A DNA stretch of 64,000 nt from Phlebotomus papatasi (Eukaryota; Arthropoda; Insecta; Diptera; Psychodidae). This document shows positions 11,690 through 22,855 of this stretch, piece after piece; position 1 is the stretch's first letter, and every line of letters begins with the position of its first letter. Both the position numbers and the translations under genes were made by a program. The DNA lies in contig NC_077223.1 of NCBI RefSeq assembly GCF_024763615.1, forward strand, positions 82,212,627 through 82,276,626. The letters are read 5' to 3'. A model generated the notes under the pieces. It worked only from the letters and a program-made list of their open reading frames with translations. It had not been told where the DNA came from and ran no database searches.

Positions 11690-13230
11690 TTCTGCCTTTT
11701 CTACTTGAACACGATCAAGGTATTCCGTAGACAATCCTATTTCTAACAGTGTACTTCTTTTAAGCGTGAGATTACAAATGTTTTGAGTGCAGCAGCGAAA
11801 GGAATTTAATCGTGAAATAAATAAATCAGATGTACTCCATTAAATTTGTATTGCTATAAAGTATTTATATAATCAATAAAATGTAACTTTTTTTCTCGCA
11901 CTCAATCACAAAATGCAATAATCTGGCATAGAAAAGTAAAGTAAAAAAAAAAACAGCCTTAAGCCCATTGGACAGCAATGAGGCAAATGAGCCAGTAATC
12001 GTATTTAAAGTAGACAAAAATGTTTTCTTCCTTGTCTTGATGAAAGGCACACAATAGGGCATGAAATGTGTTTAACCCGTGTTAAGTGAAATGTGGAGAT
12101 AATTGGCCGAAAAAAAATCTGCAGACATATTGCAGTAGTAAGGGAGATGGCATTCCATGGGTTATTTTTCAGTTTTACAAACTAGACTCCGGTTGATAAT
12201 TAGATCTCCAGGTAGATGCCGGGAATGCAAAAAACGCGTGTTGGGATGCCTGTGAACGTGTGGGCAAACAAAAAGCCCAAGCGGGAATTTGTGGGACACA
12301 GACCACTGGACACAATGGACAAGCCTGAGGCAGAGATGTGCATCCAGCCAGGAGATGAAGAGCACAAAAAAAGGAGCATATTGAGAAGACAAGTGAAGAG
12401 GTTGGTTTACCATTTCAAAAAAAAAAAAAAACAACTAAATAATAAAATAAAATCCAGCGGCCTGGAATGTCGTTATCGGTTTGCCCTAAAACTATAAATA
12501 AATATTTTAAGCATTTTGTGGAATTCCCACAAATTTCCCAACACCAATTTTCCCATCTACAAAAGGTGCTCCATGGTCTCAAATTCACCTGAGTTTGTCG
12601 ACACACCATCAGTGTACATAAATTGCTCTTCGAAATGGCCCAAGTGACTTGTGGAGCTTAGAGTACACAGACCCCATTTCTTGAACTTTGAAAAAAAATG
12701 TATATAACCAGGCACTATATTGGAACTCATGTGAAACAATTCAAATTCACATGAGATTCAGAACTCCCTCTCTCCAACACCCATGTCACTCTTTAGCAAA
12801 ACACGGGGAATACCCCTGCAACCCGCTCCACCACTGTAACCTAATATTTGTCCAAGATTAAGACGTTTACCCAACTCAGCGCACAATCGAAAGTCATTAA
12901 TAAGTACTATAAATAAATGTCTTTGGCCACAAAGAAACCAAAAGAGAGACAATCAGGCTTTGAAACAAAAAGGGGAGACCAAGTGGATTAGACATCGCGA
13001 AATGCCCGAACATTGCACGTATTTTTAAAAAAAAGTCAAACCGGTTTATACCGATTTAGATTTAGAGACAATTTGAAAATATTTCGAACGAATACAATTT
13101 CGTAAAGTGTTCAATTACAAGTGTTCTTTTTCATGGCACGACTGTCTGATTTGTAACACGGCGAGGACTGGAGAAACAGTCAAGACAGGAACCAACACAA
13201 AGAAAAGACGATAATGCAGAAACACTTGAG
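11690..13230. other. Unique sequence, no gene recognised
   Basis: 12150-12960 is less AT-rich and free of recognisable repeats apart from a 14-base A run near 12418. Frames occur on both strands (12162-12434 minus, 12216-12497 plus and others) but overlap one another and show no domain. Possible regulatory island. Confidence 0.35.
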
Positions 13231-13235
13231 AACAG

Positions 13236-13438
13236 TGTAATTCCAGCTGTTCCGGTGTTCGCCAGAGAGTTTGTTCTTTTCAAATTAAAAGACTCCGAAA
13301 TTTTGCCAAAGCTTTCAACCCTTGGCGTGGGTCTTCATCAGTGGGCTGAGAAATTTTTTATTAATTTTAGAACATTTTGGACAATTTAATTTGAAAAGAA
13401 CGAATTCTCTGGCGAACACCGGAACAGCTGCAATTACA
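13236..13438. mobile_element. 203-bp foldback MITE, better-preserved copy
   Basis: The left arm TGTAATTCCAGCTGTTCCGG continues CTTTTCAAATTAAA, and the right arm is its reverse complement with few mismatches (CTGGCGAACACCGGAACAGC). Arms are about 60 bp around a unique centre that includes TCCGAAATTTTGCCAAAG. A decayed relative is at 8862-8986. The target duplication cannot be read with confidence. Confidence 0.8.
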
Positions 13439-13918
13439 CAGAATTCCGCCAAATGTATAGTCTTTGAGAACAGTATTATTCCTAAAAAAATGCATGTTCA
13501 TTTTCCATTGAAACAACACCATAAATCATCAGGAAACTTTAAGTCAACTTATGGTGTGATAATAATGCATCAACCCGATCAACCCTAAGTAGCAATCTCT
13601 CACCGACTAGCCTTTTATATTTCAGATTCGTAAATTGAATCTTCTAGGTACGCATTTATTATTAATCCTGTTGAGTTTCGTTCAATTTCGAATTTTTTCT
13701 CGGTGCCATCTTTAAATAGGGATACTTTAACCACGCTCACTTTACTAAGTTTCGTTTTTGGTAGTCGCCGTACTTGATCAGATGAGCCTGGGACTATGTT
13801 ACCAGTTGCACAATCTTTTTCGAAGAACAGATAGAGCAACCTCTTTTTGAACCAGGGACTTTTCAATGGTCCATTCAGATTCCAGTACGTAGAACGCAGA
13901 AAGAAAAACAGAGCCTAA
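13439..13918. other. AT-rich unique sequence, nothing recognised
   Basis: A minus-strand 83-codon frame at 13615-13866 begins with ATG and has a charged, plausible-looking composition. However, it has no domain I recognise and no visible splice context. It is left uncalled. Confidence 0.35.
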
Positions 13919-14426
13919 TGCCGAAAATAGACACAGGCTGATCTTGGAAAATACTCAGCTCGAAAAATTTGGCGGTAAAGGATCAGCCTAAATTATCATA
14001 CACTGAGGATTTAGGATTAAGGATTAGCGTTTTCAGCGTAATTTCTTTTAAATGTGCACACTTTTATTGCTGAAAGACCTCTTAAATGCAATATCAATGG
14101 ATTTTTCGTACAGGAAGGAGCAGTCTGATCTTCCCTTTACTCCAACCTTAATGCATTTTAAGATTTTGCGACATTGCGTACCATTAATCTCCATGTTTTT
14201 TCACCCAATTGACATTTAGAAAAGCACCCAAAAACCCCCAAAGTGAAGCATTTTATTTTCAGCACTGGCGCTGATGTCGCCCAATCCCCGTAATTTCACT
14301 AGACCTCATGAATTTAGAAGATAAGCCTGATCCTTCAAATTATAGGCTGTCCGTTAGTGTATCGACACTAATCCTCATTTTTCGGGCTGATCCCTAAGCC
14401 GATCCCTGTGCCTATTTTGGGCTTAA
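13919..14426. mobile_element. Inverted-repeat element with AAAATAGACACAGG ends
   Basis: The left end (AAAATAGACACAGGCTGATC) and the reversed right end (AAAATAGGCACAGGGATCGG) form imperfect terminal repeats. Both sides also contain GGATCAGCC-type words. Single ends of the same family occur near 22009, 38936 and 62476 (reversed). About 500 bp, non-coding, old. Confidence 0.55.
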
Positions 14427-15780
14427 GAATATGTTCATTAATTGATTTTAAATGTGACAGAACCTTCCAACAAGAAGTTTGAGAATTAAAAGTTGAGAAC
14501 AGTTGACAGCGCCACTATTCGGAGATAGTGGCAGTCTTGGTGACAGTGCCCTCGAGCGGAGAAAAAGTTTGTCGGTGTGAGTAAATTCTCAGCAATATTG
14601 ACAGAGCGAAAACATTTTCCTTAAAAAAACGTTTAGCACCTTTGACGTAACAAATTCTTAAAGAAAAACTAGATCTTCCAGTATTTTGACACATTCAAAA
14701 TCAGTTAATTAAAACTCTGTAAATTCGAATAATCATTTATTCGAACTTTAACGATTTTATCGACTCGCGGGCAATACATACACCTAACTCAAAATCGATA
14801 GATTACACATTTCTTCCTCTCAAAGTTCGAGCAATAAAGATTGAGTCAATCTGATGACTCTATTAATTGGTCATACAAAAGAAAGCCCATCATATACGAA
14901 ATTTTCCCATTAAATATTGACAATCATCCAATAATCCCAGAGAATGAGCCAATTGGCAATTTCTTTCTCACCTCTTGGGATTCACCTCCACAAGTATATC
15001 TGGAAAGCTGTGACTCATCGGCAGTTGCATTGAAATGGCTAAATGACGTGAAGGCGCGCTGCACAGCCCACACACTTCCCTTTGGCACGATGAGCAAGAT
15101 CACACCTCAAGAGGAAACTTCCCACTGTGACATCCCACCAGGCTAGATCTCTCGTCCTCTATACCCCAGGAAGCCCTCCGATCCTTCCCCTACACAAGGA
15201 CACATTCCAATCAACCTTTCGCCCAATCGGAATCCCCCCGCGCACCAATCATTCCGGAACTCCGGTTTCACTGCAATTTTCCCATGGCATCGAAAGTGCG
15301 TCTGGTGGGACACACCTTTGCATTTAAAATTTACGTAATCGCCACAATCGTCTCTTGGTGTCTCACACGGCGAGGTATTTGGGTCTCTGACACTATCATA
15401 AACTGCCAATTCACATTTACAAGCTCTGTGATTCAGATTGGCAAACACGACACTAGGAAAACCTCTCACTCATCCACATTCTGACGCCCAAAGGAGGAAA
15501 ACCACAATTAACTGACGGTTTTTGGTTTTCGAAGTAAATTCCGGGAGGGATTTGTATGAACAAACAGAAGCACATCATGTTGGTAAACAACGAGCAATCC
15601 ATGGGGAAATTGAGGGTGATGAATTGCATTGATGTTTGAGTCATTTGCACAGAGAAATCACGTTTGACAAAAGACCAATGCTAACTTAATATCCAAAGCA
15701 TACTTTAGTTACAATACGATCCTTATAAGGATATTGAGAATAGAAAAATTTTCTATTTCAAAAATATTTGAATATGATAA
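14427..15780. other. Unique island, no gene recognised
   Basis: 14800-15650 is comparatively GC-rich and repeat-free. Several overlapping frames on both strands (15127-15327 plus, 15143-15469 minus, 15284-15484 plus) conflict with one another, and none has a recognisable domain. Could be regulatory or an untranslated exon; not decidable from sequence alone. Confidence 0.35.
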
Positions 15781-16182
15781 AATAGATTTAAAATGAAAAT
15801 TTCATGGAATATGTAACGAAAAATCTGTCAAATACGACAAGGACATGTCAAAATTGACAGTTAAAAAATAATGTTGTTAAGTAGAGGCAATTTTTAGGTA
15901 AAACTTTAAAATTCTTGAAATGTCGATTAATTCAAGCACAAAGAAATATATAAAAAATGTCAAAAAACAAACGAGCAGCAAAAAATTCAAAATGGACAGT
16001 AAAAAATTAAAAATAAGCAGTAAAATATCTAATTATGGCCAGTAAAAAACTTAAATCTTTACAAAAATAGGTCTAATTTAAATATTTACCGTCTAAAATT
16101 GTTGTAGATAGAATGAAAAGCCCTTTATTTTCCCTTTACCAAAATTTGGACAATAATATCACTATTTCAAATTTTTTTATTA
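15781..16182. other. AT-rich stretch with scattered TGTCA and ACTG words
   Basis: Contains CTGTCAAATACGACAAGG, GACATGTCAAAATTGACAG and several (A/G)CAGTAAAA words on the minus-strand sense of the TTTTTACTG dispersed repeat. No gene. Confidence 0.35.
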
Positions 16183-16444
16183 TAGCGTAGGCACACCTTT
16201 TAGATCAAGAAAATTTCATGAAATCGAAATTCACATACTTGTCCTTTTCAAATTGGTTGCATAAGCCTATCCTATTTTTTCATACTCTTCTTCTTCTTTT
16301 GAACATCACACGAAATTAAATTTAGTTCAATCCAATTTTGAGACCGAGAGAGTGGGAGACAGTTATATAAATCTTTTGAAAAAGAAAGAGAAGTGAATTT
16401 TTACTTTATGAAGTTTTACCAATCTAAAATGTGTGCAGGAGCCA
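16183..16444 (+). mobile_element. 262-bp PIF/Harbinger-like MITE, copy 1
   Basis: The element lies between direct TTA repeats (16180-16182 and 16445-16447). Its right terminal sequence AATCTAAAATGTGTGCAGGA leads to GCCA, and is the inverted counterpart of the left GGCACACCTTTTAGATCA. Length is exactly that of the second copy at 16802-17063. A 3-bp TTA target site is the habit of PIF/Harbinger elements. No transposase; internal TCTTCTTCTTC tract. Confidence 0.85.
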
Positions 16445-16761
16445 TTACTGCTCAATTTTAACTTTTTACTGTTAATTTATACAATGCCTTAAAAAATTAG
16501 GAAAAAGAAGAAAATAGAAACTTAAAATGTTTATTTAAAATTGTCAATCTTAATATATCTGAGGAATTTATATTTCGTACGTTGAACAGCAAGATGCAGA
16601 TCGCTGGTGCTCTTCCCTTATTGTACCGGACCTGAAAGCCCCTGGTTCCCTAGAAGGTATATTGCCTTATCGTGTCTACATATCTTAATTCAAGTAATAA
16701 ATCGCACAATTAATATCATTAATATTATAATAAAACAATACCACAGAAGTTTAAGTGATTA

Positions 16762-16791
16762 ATTCTGCTACTTTACTTAAAGTAGCAGAAT
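16762..16791. repeat. Short hairpin AATTCTGCTACTTTA
   Basis: AATTCTGCTACTTTA is followed almost immediately by its reverse complement ending AGCAGAATT, next to the left TTA of the neighbouring MITE. Probably a small inverted repeat with no independent function. Confidence 0.6.
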
Positions 16792-16801
16792 TAGTCCCTT
16801 A

Positions 16802-17063
16802 TGGCTCCGGTACACCTTTTAGATCAGGAAAATTTCATGACCTCGAAATTCGAAACCTTTTCTTTCTCACATGTTTTGCATATGACTATCTCATTCCTTC
16901 GCATACCAAATTCGATTGAGCTGAATTGAATTTGGAGTGATGCCTAAGAGAAGAAGAAGAGTGCGAGAGAATGCGACAGACATATGCAAAACATGAGAGA
17001 AGGAAAGGGATCCGACATTCGACTTCATGAAATTTTCTTGATCTAAAAGGTGTGCCGGAGCCA
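16802..17063 (+). mobile_element. 262-bp PIF/Harbinger-like MITE, copy 2
   Basis: Ends TGGCTCCGGTACACCTTTTA and, reversed, TGGCTCCGGCACACCTTTTA are nearly identical and continue into GATCA.GAAAATTTCATGA. Direct TTA repeats flank it at 16799-16801 and 17064-17066. Better-preserved terminal repeats than copy 1, so probably younger. The 83-codon minus frame inside is chance. Confidence 0.9.
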
Positions 17064-18628
17064 TTAACTTTAATGACGATCTTATAAAGTGTCTTTGGAT
17101 TTTTTTATCCAATTTAGGCTTATATCTTAAATTTAACAACAATCAATTGTTGAAATTCAATCAATATATCCTACCGGATCTAACGGATCTATATATTGCA
17201 AACATCAAACCTATCACATTACTTAACATTTTTTTACTAGCAGCTCTTTCAGTCTAAAAATAGCTCAAGTTGAGTGGTCTCAAAACCAAAAGCCGCAGGT
17301 AGGTAACCAATTAATAGGTGTTGTGCAATAGTCGGTGATGTGCAAAGTATTATCCTCTCAGTGAGCAAAATTAGAATGAAAAAGTGTCCAGAGCAGAGAG
17401 GAGATCTTATGGCATCTGCCGGATGTATTGTGAAATGGTGTATCTGTGCAGAATAGAAAAGAAAAAGTTTTCCGCCATTCATTTCCAGCAGCCAACAAAG
17501 CAACTTCCGGGGCACTTTTTTTTTCTCCTCTCACATCGACTGATGCCTCCTCTACCCTTCTCGCCATCCCATTCACCTCTTCATCATTGGGCAAAGCACT
17601 CCTGGCCATCGGTAACCACTTCATTGACCCGCTTGGTGAATGGAATGTGTGTAAAATGCTGTGTACCGTAGAATAATTTCGTTTTCATTGATAATCGTGT
17701 GACATGTTTCAATTCAACATGCTCTAACTCTCTCACCATCGCACTCTGACAACCAACCAACACAATAGCCTATGCTCAGCATGCCATTTGGACCATTGAA
17801 TCCGTCAAATGCAAATAGTTTCAGCAACAAAGGAGGCATCTTGGCGAGTTGAATGTCAGTAGCCAAGATCGGACAAACAAATTTTTCCACATACACATCT
17901 CCTCTGGAATCCTATAACCATCAGAACATGTCTCAACAAGTTTGAACTTGAACATGATTTCTCTTTTGACTATTTGCTGGCATTTCTTCAAACCACTTCT
18001 TCAGCTTCTTCTCTCAGGGTTTCCCCACGTCACCGTCTCAATTTCCGTGTATAGCTGACTTTTTTTTGTGCTCTCTTGGTACCCAGCTTCAAGTCTTGAG
18101 AAGAAAGCCCCAGAGGAGATGGAAAAAAAACACAAGACAGCCGAACGAGCATGTTTATATCGCATATTGACGGATCTTGAGCATTGAAAGAGAAGGTGGA
18201 GAAGGTGGACCAGACAACAGCTGGCCACTCAGTCACTTGACCACAGACAAATTGCTGCGAGTGAGAGCGCAAGTGAGATAATAAAGTGCGGGAAGCTTAG
18301 AGTTGGAGGAGAAGGCACAAAAAACAGCGACCCGAGAAGCTGACTTTATGAATGAATCTCCGAGACGTGAGATAAGCCAGAGAAGATGCTAATTGGGTGG
18401 CAATAGGCAGCACAACAATTTTTGCGCCAAACATCATCCACAACGCACCAAAAACACGCGACACTCGTGAGAACATCTCATCCGCCATCAGCTACGTCAT
18501 CCACGGTTAGCATCGGATGTCCGAATTGCAATTAATTGTGAAATTAAAGATTGTCTGGGGCAAAGGGTGAGTCATGCTGGAGAAATGTGTCCCAGATTTC
18601 TTATTTCATTCCAAATACACTGCCTGAG
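17064..18628. other. TE-free, less AT-rich island, no gene recognised
   Basis: 17250-18600 has no detectable repeats. Frames on both strands overlap (for example 17249-17515 and 17358-17624 minus, 17384-17671 plus) and lack domains. GAGAG-type words and GC-richer blocks make this a candidate regulatory or exon-containing island, but nothing proves transcription. Confidence 0.4.
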
Positions 18629-18766
18629 TAAGGGCCTCGACAAACCTGAGGATTAGCCGAGATACGGCTTAGCGTAATTATGTTCGAAATAATGATTAAA
18701 CTACATTTCCATCATTTTCCACTAAGTCGTCTTTCGGCTTAAGTCGTAAGTGTGTTTAGGGCATAA
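18629..18766 (+). mobile_element. TAA-flanked MITE, dimer unit 1
   Basis: The unit runs from TAAGGGCCTCGACAAACC to GTGTTTAGGGCATAA. The two halves are imperfect inverted copies: GGATTAGCCGAGA.ACGGCTTAG on the left and CTAAGTCGTCTTTCGGCTTAA on the right. Removing the flanking TAA gives termini GGGCCT and GGGCA, consistent with a PIF/Harbinger-like MITE that targets TAA. About 135 bp, non-coding. Confidence 0.8.
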
Positions 18767-18904
18767 GGGCCTCGACAAACATGAGGAATAGCCGAGACGG
18801 CTTCTTAGCGTATAATTATATTAGAAATAATGGTTAAACTACATTTCCACAATTTTCCACAAAGCCGTCTCTCGGCTTAAATCGTAAGTGTGTCTAGGGC
18901 ATAA
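18764..18904 (+). mobile_element. TAA-flanked MITE, dimer unit 2 (carries the empty site)
   Basis: Directly continues unit 1 in the same orientation, sharing the TAA between them. The right end CTCGGCTTAAATCGTAAGTG is the uninterrupted version of the sequence broken by a nested MITE at 22595-22733. The flank that follows (18901-18975) is also duplicated at 22757-22832. Confidence 0.8.
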
Positions 18905-18975
18905 CAATGGAACGGATAGAGATCGGACAAGTAAAGGTTCTGGATATGATCAGTAATACGGGCCAAAAACTTAGT
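18901..18975 (+). repeat. Duplicated flank, copy 1
   Basis: Starts ACAATGGAACGGATAGAGAT and ends GGGCCAAAAACTTAGT. It recurs at 22757-22832 with about three mismatches, in the same orientation and next to the same MITE. This indicates a longer unit copied as a block. Confidence 0.85.
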
Positions 18976-19217
18976 CAAATGGATTAATTGCTACAATATC
19001 TGAATAACCTATATTTTTGGAAAAATGTATTTTAAATATTGTATATTTATACCAATTGGCTTAATATACCTTAACAGATCACCGTAACTTCTGGTTGTAT
19101 AGAAAAACCAGATCTTCCAGAACAGGGCTAAACCTCTATTCTGAAGACTCCTTACGTTTTTTAAGGGCATTAATTCTACCAATTATAAAGAATCTGAGTC
19201 TTTAGGAGAATGCTTTC

Positions 19218-19290
19218 AGGCTTCGCACGTATTCTGGCTTCGAACACTTCATATTTTTCCCACATTCCTTTAATGAATCTGAACTGAATT
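19218..19290 (+). mobile_element. Solo end of the AGGCTTCGCAC MITE family
   Basis: AGGCTTCGCACGTATTCTGG with the following GAACACTTCATATTTTTCCC and CTTTAATGAATCTGA matches the terminal repeat of the complete element at 36693-36879. The opposite end is not visible nearby, so this copy is truncated. Confidence 0.65.
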
Positions 19291-19622
19291 CCTTACTTCT
19301 CAATGTTGTCTTCATTTACGATTACTGACTTCGGCACATGATCCTCTTAATTAGTATCGACATACTAGGAAGGACGTAACTAACTAGATCAAGGTTTTAA
19401 TCATAAATCCCATATACAGTTCGCCTTCGGTATTGCAAACACCTAATAATTTCAAATTCTGTAAAATATATCGCAAAATAGAATGGAGAACTTCGATCAT
19501 ATCAACTACTTCAAATAATATTGAATTTCCGAGTCTGACCACCTTCATGTGCACATCGTCCATTAATGTAAAAGTGATAGTGAAAGAATACCCTGACACC
19601 CTTTTCCCACCAATTTTCATAC

Positions 19623-19651
19623 CTGAGGAAGGAGCCATCTAGCTCCGAAAC
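19623..19651 (+). ncRNA. Hammerhead-like ribozyme core motif
   Basis: The sequence shows CTGAGGA (19623-19629, fitting the CUGANGA box), a 5-bp stem GGAGC/GCTCC capped by CATCTA (19631-19646), then GAAAC. These are the conserved boxes and stem II of a hammerhead ribozyme, in correct order. One extra A lies between the first box and the stem, and I could not define stems I and III or a cleavage site. Hammerhead motifs are known in Penelope-like retroelements and other dispersed repeats. An alternative is a coincidental hairpin in the tail of an old repeat. Confidence 0.3.
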
Positions 19652-22006
19652 GTTGGCTAGAGAATAAAGGAGGAGAAGAACCAGGTCGTAGTTCCGTGTT
19701 TTCTCTATTTACATATTAAATAAATCCTTGTAACTACGAAAACTACCTACTGTCGTAGAAACTTAAAGTTTAATAGCGCCAACCGACAGTACTGATCTCT
19801 TAATTTTGAATATAAAGAACGGCCAACCTATTAGCCCTATAAGAGCCTATGCAAACTTAATTGTTTATTTATAAAAAAAGATATAGAAGATCTAGAAAGC
19901 GCCTTACATAAAATAAGAACTTATGACAACTCAATAAGAATAAAGAATTCCGAGTGTAGATAAGACTTCCGACGGGTTTTCAAATAAGAACAAAACGAAT
20001 TGGTTGCGGACAACAATATTACAGATTTCAAACAAACCACTTTCAATCTTAAATATCCTAATTTTAAAATACTGTTTTACGATGACTAATGAAATACGAT
20101 TACTTCCTCTATCGGTAACTTTTTGCAAAAGGCGTCATTCTGTTTAATTCTCTTCCGAGTGATTACCGTATTTCTGCGTTTGCTATTCGTAATTTCTATC
20201 TTTAGGCTGGATCCTAGAAGCATTTAATTTGTTTCTTGAACTTTCTTAATTTTAAATTCTTGTCATTCTCTATTTTTATGTTCCTCTTTTTTCTGAAATT
20301 TTGTTTTTATCACAACTGTAAAAGGGATGACCATATTCTTGTGATTACATAAAGTAATAATAATAATAATAAAATCTACTTTCCAAACTAATTGGGAAAT
20401 CTAAAGGTTCTAGCCCTATTTGTGAGCTGATTCCTATAACCTCACGTTAAAACGGTCTTAAACCTCATTTCAATCAGTTTTTTATATACAATGGTTTTGC
20501 TTTTCAAATTCCATAATGATTCTATTGATTCTGCTTCGTAGACAATTAGTAATTTTCCTTACAGAACTAAATAAAAATTCTACAAAAACTTAATAGGTTC
20601 TGTCTCACAAAAGCAAAATAACAAGAATGAGAAGAAGTTCTACTATTCTATTCGTCTAAAAATATTTATTCATATTAGTCCTGAAGATATTATCCTAATT
20701 ATTCCTTATTCTACTTTAAATATTCTTTTCCTGAACCTTTTATTAGATCTTCATAGATTTTTATAACATCTGTAAGGTTGTAGTTATGACATCGTCTCTA
20801 AAGTACCTAATTAATACTTCTATTGCAAAAGATTTCCCTTCAAAAGAATGTTAATTAGGTACATAAGTTAGTATTAAGTCCACGTTTAAACATAATTATT
20901 TGTTTCAATATCTCATAAGTGTCATAATCCTTGATTGATGTTTTACACCAGAAATTTAAAGTACTTATTCTGATACAAGAACTAGTATTAGAAGTCTATA
21001 TTCATCCTGTCCATGATTTTAGTCCACTTCTTAATCGGAAAACGGTAATAGTTCTTCATCAAATTAAAAAGCAGAAGGTGTTATTTGGACAGTATCTATA
21101 TTAAGTTTTATTATAGTCAAAATCTGATTGTTTATCTCTATTTTAATTTGCGTCCTAAATTCGTAACTGGAATTGAGGACTCGTTGTTCATACTTATATT
21201 CTTTAAAACTCTTAATCTGCCCATATGTATAGGTCACAAAAAATAAATTAAGAAGCGTAACTAAAATGTCGAGATACGGAAATAAACAAATTTCATGTCT
21301 AAGATTCACCTTCAGACTAAACCTCCCAAGATCTATCACTATCAAACTTTATGAATTTCTTAAAATATGCATATAATATATTTTTCAGTGTTTAAATTTT
21401 AATTTTTTGCTCTTTTCCAAGACAAATTTGTGAAGTATCCTACCCTACTGCGGTTTGTCACTTAACCGAAAAACGATCAAAAACGGTCGGTAGGTTTAGT
21501 GTTAATTTCTTTTCAGAAATTGACAAAGACCTCTGTCTGAATACCACTTTACAGCTTTTAGCCCTATTCTATTCTCCTAAAATATTTAATTCTTGAAATA
21601 AAGCTGTCTTCAGATTAGAGGTCTAGCGTAGTTCCCGAAGTACTCAAAATTCTAAATAGTAAGTAATTTTATTAGTTTTTCATAATCTAATAGATCATTT
21701 TTTTCTTTTTTAAATCCAATCCTAAGTCAAAAATTTTGAAAATCTTCACTGAAAAAAAATTTAAAAAGCTAAGCTACATGGATAAGCCTCATAAGGGCTT
21801 ATGATCTAAGGTTTAGTCATATATAGTTTACCTTCTCTAATTTTTTTTTAGACAAGATTTTTGGGAAGTTTTTAATTTAGGATTCAATATAAAAGGCAAC
21901 TGATACTTTCCATTTCGAAAAAAAGCTGCTAAAATTGGATTTTGCTTAGGATTTAAAGACCTTCTTGAACTGGGTTAAACCTCCAGTGTGAAACCCGTGT
22001 TAGGGA
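19652..22006. other. Long AT-rich stretch, almost nothing recognised
   Basis: Contains a (TAA)n microsatellite at about 20355-20372. The short frames (for example 21064-21345 minus, 93 codons) are unremarkable and occur in low-complexity AT-rich DNA. No repeat family member was recognised until 22007. Confidence 0.4.
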
Positions 22007-22068
22007 TCAAATAGACCTAGGCTGATCTTAAAGAACATTTAACCAGTAAAATCGGACGGTAAACCGCT
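22007..22068 (+). repeat. Single end of the AAATAGACCTAGG dispersed family
   Basis: AAATAGACCTAGGCTGATCT and the following ACATTTAACCAGTAAAATCGG align with the family at 13919, 38936 and 62476 (reverse). No matching right end was found, so this is a fragment. Confidence 0.6.
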
Positions 22069-22372
22069 AGTCGATGATTCTGAGCCGTCAGTGCATGACT
22101 GTTAGGCCGGCTTCAGACCTAAGGCTTAGCCATATGACTTAACTGCTCTAATTTCTTACCAATCACGATTTTTTGGCAAAATTTAACTTAGCATTCGATT
22201 ATTAAACATGAAAGACCTATCAGGTTTTCAAAAAGCGATAAAATTGCTCGCTATTTAAGATTTTTATTTCTTCGGGAATTGGACTAAACCTCTAGTCTGA
22301 AGACCGCTTTATGGTCTTCGAAATTTTACAGATTACATTTTCTCGAGGATCAGCATGAGTGTTTTCGGGACC

Positions 22373-22478
22373 TTATGCCCTAGGCGGACTTACGGCTTAG
22401 CAAGAAACTGATGGAAATGAAGTCTAATCATTATTTTGATTATAGTTACGTTAAGTAGTCTCTCGGAATAATCCTTAA
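22373..22478 (-). mobile_element. TAA-flanked MITE family, reversed decayed copy
   Basis: Reads TTATGCCCTAGGCGGACTTA, then TGATGGAAATGAAGTCTAAT, then TCTCTCGGAATAATCCTTA, i.e. the family consensus in reverse orientation with substitutions. It abuts the next copy, which starts at about 22480 in the forward orientation, giving a head-to-head pair. Confidence 0.7.
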
Positions 22479-22479
22479 G

Positions 22480-22762
22480 TAAGGGCCTTGACAGACCTGA
22501 GGATTAGCCGAGTGACGGCTTAGCGTAATTATATTCTATATAGTGGTTAAACTACATTTCCATAATTTTCCACTTAAGTCGTCTCTCGGTTTAAAGGCGT
22601 CTACACATTGGAAGCAATTTTCGTCAAAAATTGCGTTTTTGACAGAAATTTGACGTTTCCCCCTACAACGCTGCAGGGAATTTCCTTCAAAAAAGCAATT
22701 TTTGACAAAAATACTCCCAATGTGTAGAGGCCATAAGTTGTAAGTGTGTCTAGGACATAACA
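22480..22762 (+). mobile_element. TAA-flanked MITE split by a nested MITE
   Basis: The left part TAAGGGCCTTGACAGACCTG to GTCTCTCGGTT and the right part GTTGTAAGTGTGTCTAGGAC are continuous in the copy at 18764-18904. Here they are separated by the element at 22595-22733. The outer element is therefore older than the inner one. Confidence 0.85.
22595..22733 (-). mobile_element. Nested 139-bp PIF/Harbinger-like MITE
   Basis: Terminal inverted repeats are AGGCGTCTACACATTGGAAG and, reversed, TGGCCTCTACACATTGGGAG. It is bounded by TAA on both sides (22592-22594 and 22734-22736). The related locus at 18.87 kb has a single TAA at the same point, so insertion and 3-bp target duplication are directly visible. 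Relatives lie at 47033-47167 and 59520-59653, both in opposite orientation to this copy. Confidence 0.9.
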
Positions 22763-22832
22763 ATGGAACGGATAAAGATCAGACAAGTAAAGGTTCTGGA
22801 CATGATCAGTAATACGGGCCAAAAACTTAGTA
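22757..22832 (+). repeat. Duplicated flank, copy 2
   Basis: Nearly identical to 18901-18975. It is followed by AAGTGTGTCTAGGGCATAAG, another MITE-type right terminus. The duplicated unit therefore probably ended at a second terminal repeat that was lost or altered in the first locus. Confidence 0.8.
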
Positions 22833-22855
22833 AGTGTGTCTAGGGCATAAGTAAT

